A program made the translations under genes and the position numbers. DNA of 41,683 nucleotides from Sedimenticola sp. (GTDB taxonomy: Bacteria; Pseudomonadota; Gammaproteobacteria; Chromatiales; Chromatiaceae): the NCBI GenBank assembly GCA_026994195.1, contig JALWRH010000104.1, forward strand, positions 1 through 41,683. Direction: 5' to 3'. The notes under the pieces were generated by a model. The model had not been told where the DNA came from. It ran no database searches and was given only the letters and a program-made list of their open reading frames with translations. This document shows positions 40,722 to 41,683 of the stretch, in pieces. How positions within the stretch are numbered: the stretch's first letter is position 1; the number at the start of each line of letters is the position of its first letter.

Positions 40722-41683
40722 CAGTCTTCCGCCACCCGGGCCACTTCTTCCAGCGTGGTCAGGCCGAGAACAGATTTGCGCAGGCCATCCTGGCGCAGGG
40801 TGTCCATGCCGTCTTCAATAGCCGCCTGCTGGATCTCCCCGGCATTGGCATGACGCATGACGAGACGGCGAATCTCGTCGTTCATCACCAGCACCTCCGT
40901 CAGGGACAGGCGGCCATAGTAGCCACTGCCACCGCAATGCTCACAGCCCACGGGATGATAGAGCACCACTTTGCCATCCTCACCGGCATAGCGTTTCAGC
41001 GCCAGCTCCTCAACCAGTTCCGGCAGGGGTTCGTAGGCTTCCCGGCAATGCTGGCACAGGCGCCGCACCAGGCGCTGGGCAAGGATGCCGTTTACCGTAG
41101 AGGTGATGAGATAGTCTTCCACCCCCATGTCCAGGAGCCTGGTGATACCCCCGGCCGCATCATTGGTGTGCAGGGTGGACAATACCAGGTGGCCGGTAAG
41201 AGCGGACTGAACGGCGATACGCGCGGTTTCCAGATCCCGCATCTCCCCCACCATGATGATGTCGGGGTCCTGGCGCACGATGGAACGCAGGGCGCTGGAG
41301 AAGGTCAGGTCGATCTGGGGCTTGACCTGAATCTGGTTGATGCCCGCCACCTGGTATTCCACCGGATCTTCCACGGTGATGATCTTCTTCTCAGCGGTAT
41401 TCAGGCGGCTCAGGGCCGTGTATAACGTGGTGGACTTGCCGCTGCCTGTAGGGCCGGTAACCAGCACGATGCCATGGGGCATGTCCAGAATTTGCTTGAA
41501 GCGCGCCAGAGGCTCGCCATCGAAACCCAGGGCGCCAAAATCGAATTTCACGCTTTCCTTGTCCAGGAGGCGGATAACCACACTCTCGCCGAACATGGTT
41601 GGCACCGTGGATACCCGCAGATCCAGTTCCTTGCCCTGCACCCGCAGGCTGATGCGCCCGTCCTGGGGCAGGCGCCGCTCGGC
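40721..41683 (-). CDS. gspE: Type II secretion ATPase GspE, C-terminal part (cut by window edge)
   Basis: The reading frame is open to the window edge, and the N-terminal domains are outside. Visible are ERRLPQDGR, the Walker [13 protein letters not shown], the Asp box around [11 protein letters not shown], Walker [15 protein letters not shown], the His box LSTLHTND and the C-terminal tetracysteine zinc site (CQHC .. CEHC). It is the hexameric motor that drives pseudopilus assembly. It is the first gene of the operon within the window; its start and promoter lie upstream of position 41683. Confidence 0.96.
   Translation of the reverse strand, partial: AERRLPQDGRISLRVQGKELDLRVSTVPTMFGESVVIRLLDKESVKFDFGALGFDGEPLARFKQILDMPHGIVLVTGPTGSGKSTTLYTALSRLNTAEKKIITVEDPVEYQVAGINQIQVKPQIDLTFSSALRSIVRQDPDIIMVGEMRDLETARIAVQSALTGHLVLSTLHTNDAAGGITRLLDMGVEDYLITSTVNGILAQRLVRRLCQHCREAYEPLPELVEELALKRYAGEDGKVVLYHPVGCEHCGGSGYYGRLSLTEVLVMNDEIRRLVMRHANAGEIQQAAIEDGMDTLRQDGLRKSVLGLTTLEEVARVAED

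Overview
The window looks like chromosomal DNA of a free-living, respiring gammaproteobacterium. Four c-type cytochrome genes, a full Xps-ordered type II secretion operon, a Rep helicase, a thiopurine methyltransferase-like protein and DUF2782/DUF3144 proteins are all typical of that class. The cytochromes would fit a sulfur-oxidising Chromatiales-like lineage, but that placement is an inference and nothing here proves the species. No tRNA, rRNA, CRISPR array, transposase or phage block was found. G+C is moderately high in genes and clearly lower in the 2989-3703 intergenic region.

Layout. (1) 1-6138, cytochrome locus: a truncated SurA-like peptidyl-prolyl isomerase, a 7-haem lipoprotein cytochrome, a divergent dihaem c4-type cytochrome, and an operon of a NapC/NirT-type tetrahaem quinol dehydrogenase followed by a periplasmic ankyrin-repeat protein. 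(2) 6356-9302: TRAP transporter membrane subunits (no binding protein nearby), a DUF2782 protein and a LOG-family protein, tightly coupled. (3) 9361-12695: Rep helicase, a single-haem cytochrome c5-like protein and a TPMT-family methyltransferase. (4) 12850-14001: two adjacent small membrane proteins whose long coiled coils have methionine at nearly every heptad core position. (5) 14055-27276, surface-glycan region: epimerase, glycosyltransferases, acyltransferase, sulfotransferase, an unusual GT-A-like protein, an ABC-2 polysaccharide exporter and an alkaline-phosphatase-superfamily enzyme. Two secreted proteins sit inside it, one with an S74 self-cleaving chaperone domain. (6) 27447-30945: a second parvulin-type isomerase and two secreted surface proteins with strong terminators. 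(7) 31163-41683: type II secretion operon gspE-F-G-H-I-J-K-L-M-N-D (Xps order), ending with a lipoprotein gene translationally coupled to the secretin.

How it may work together (inference). Quinol electrons would pass through the NapC-like protein to periplasmic cytochromes and perhaps the haem-rich lipoprotein. Periplasmic isomerases would help fold exported proteins, and the type II system would export folded proteins such as the secreted proteins here. The glycan cluster would build, possibly sulfate, and export a surface polysaccharide.

Less familiar points: the NapC-ankyrin-heptahaem locus, the methionine-zipper protein pair, the Tyr/Ser-tailed GT-A protein with a possible PqqD-like N-terminal domain, and the lipoprotein that ends the secretion operon.
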